Positions 62,290 through 64,000 of a DNA stretch of 64,000 nt are shown in pieces; position 1 is the first letter of the stretch; every line of letters begins with the position of its first letter. The position numbers were made by a program, and so were the translations under genes. Below the pieces are notes generated by a model that was not told where the DNA came from, searched no databases, and saw only the letters and a list, made by a program, of their open reading frames with translations. Origin of the DNA: Schistocephalus solidus (taxonomy: Eukaryota > Platyhelminthes > Cestoda > Diphyllobothriidea > Diphyllobothriidae); contig WEDG01005078.1 in the NCBI GenBank assembly GCA_017591395.1, positions 1-64,000 of the forward strand, in the 5' to 3' direction.

Positions 62290-64000
62290 TTATGGCTTCA
62301 CAAGCCTGTTAGAGTTCGTGGTTGCAGTAAGCTTTCACTTATTATAATGCATGCAGCTAGAAAATATCGTGGGCAGTCATGTTTGACCAAATAATTTGAA
62401 GAAGTAATTGAATTCTAGCAGACGAAATACTTTGTTCATTGCTAGACGAAATGCGCACTTGTGATATGGCAGACGCCGACATAATGCCGACTGACACCGG
62501 TGTATATATGTTAAAGTAAGTGTACAGTGTTTCATCTGTTTTTGCGCTGTAATTGGAGAGGTAAAAAGGGAAGGTATTCTTGAAATTCTTCCTCCGGTAC
62601 AATTTTGACTCATGGAATGGTTCTATTTAAATGAGGTGGAATGCTTTCAATTGAGATTTTGTAATGATAAACAGCAGTCATCTATGTAAGTTGGTCGATG
62701 CATACGGTTAGCCAGGGGAAGGGTTGTAGCTTCTTATGTCTGCAATGAAGGCAGGCAAGAAGGTCAGAGTTTGTCGAATTCATTACGGTTATTATCGATT
62801 GTAAGTAGTATTTTTGTTAAATGAAAGGCTGATTTCTGTACACATATCGAAAATGCTTTGTAAATTGACTTATCGTCTGGACGTGGTAGTTCTTTTTTGC
62901 ACATGAACAGAGAGGATGATCCAGTTGGCCAGAGTCTATAGTTTACAGAATTGAGTTTTTTCTTCCCCAAAGCTTGAATATGGCGTTAACTTGTATTTTT
63001 ATGCATTCAGGATAGATAGTTAGCCAAATATACACCTAAAAATGAAAGAGATTGTTAGTCTGTGATTAGTTAGGCGCCCGTATAAAATCAGTTCATCGAG
63101 CAAGCTAAAATGCTGGCGTCTCATTACCAAACGGTGAACTGAAAATTACATAAGGCAAAAACGAAGTGCACAATACGCCATAAATAATGTTCTTAGATTT
63201 ATAATATTTAAACTTTCGTCACATTTTCCCTTCTCATCTGGCCATCAGCTTGGTCGGTCTAACTACGACCATAAAGGCGACCAGAAATATACAAAAGAGA
63301 ACATTTAAAAAATCTCAGCGTCCACAGAGAACGCATGTGAGAACGACGATTGGCGTCCCCGCGATTCATCAGATTTTTGTGCTACGTGATCCTACGCATT
63401 GACGCTGCACCCATTGCGCAGTCTTTGTAATAGGAACGTATCGTTGGTCGTTTTATCTCACAAGTGCGGTTGTGGTCACCTCAGTAACATCCAAGTTGAT
63501 CACTGACAGATAGATGGTTCGATTTTTCAGGCAAATAAAACAAGCAGAACCATGAAAAGAATATCACCGACCGGCAATTTAGATCTCGTACATTCAACAT
63601 TCGACTGGACCTTATTTTTGACCTAAAAATTTGCATATGAAACTCCCTCTGCGATAGAAGCACTAACCTAATTGTACGCCTTTATGGTAGCTCTCGATGC
63701 ACGTGGTTCAAGGAAGAAAAAAACATTTTTTACTTTGGTTCTTCAATGTATGAGGAACGTCGTTTTCTGCAAGTCAAGTAGCATAAGTTGTGAGCTCTTT
63801 TGTCTTTCCTGCTAGCAGTTAAACCTCTCGAGCATACAGGTTGGAAACTGTATAGTTGGTGATTCACTTCCTATATGCGTTGTTTAATTTCCGAAGCAAT
63901 TAATGCGCAAATCCATCCATTCATCGGATAAAAAGTTTTCAGGCTCGGTCCGAAATTTGATATCAATAAACGAGCTGAAATCCATCTACTTCTGCAGAAT
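62290..64000. other. No recognised gene
   Basis: Ordinary AT-rich sequence with short frames only. I found no KIF13 exon, no retrotransposon motif and no repeat shared with the rest of the window. Confidence 0.5.

Overview
The window is eukaryotic and almost entirely intronic or intergenic DNA packed with decayed retrotransposons. It holds one recognisable host gene, a kinesin-3 motor of the KIF13 type, spread over about 18 kb of the + strand. The organism is most likely a flatworm, probably a diphyllobothriid tapeworm (Spirometra, Schistocephalus or Dibothriocephalus type). That inference rests on the mix of CR1-like LINEs, RTE LINEs with C-terminal zinc fingers, Penelope-like elements and one Ty3/gypsy element, and on one 78-bp intron beside introns of several kb. 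It was not tested by any search.

Layout. 1-3,116: a Ty3/gypsy LTR retrotransposon on the - strand (LTR, gag, protease, start of RT), split by a LINE fragment. 3,285-28,870: a dense nest of at least four CR1-like LINE families (called I-IV here) in both orientations, with nested insertions. Two of these have target-site duplications visible in the sequence. 28,870-32,600: an RTE-type LINE on the - strand with endonuclease, RT and C-terminal zinc fingers. 32,880-34,700: a purine-rich tract, a medium-copy repeat called R here, and a tRNA-derived SINE. 35,750-37,020: a Penelope-like element (PLE). 37,116-55,282: six KIF13 exons, with introns that hold PLEs, a second RTE copy, SINEs and R copies. 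55,830-61,480: two consecutive head-to-head PLE pairs. 61,770-62,290: a faint PLE endonuclease remnant. The last 1.7 kb shows nothing.

The six KIF13 exons join with matching intron phases and together cover the stretch between the coiled-coil region and the C-terminal third of the motor. The motor domain itself and the tail are not in the window. The last exon needs a reading-frame change before its splice donor.

Two RNA-level signals stand out. (1) The 3' UTRs of LINE families II and III carry a repeated hairpin whose inner stem (CTCCTR/YAGGAG) and outer stem (GCAGT/ACTGC) are separated by facing runs of T. The inner stem shows compensatory change between copies, and the layout resembles the poly(A)-clamping ENE element. 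(2) The 3' tails of several PLEs carry a hammerhead-ribozyme-like core (CTGAYGA, hairpin, GAAA, a self-complementary ACGT or AGCT, C, then a strand pairing with the 5' flank). Helices II and III differ between copies yet remain able to pair.
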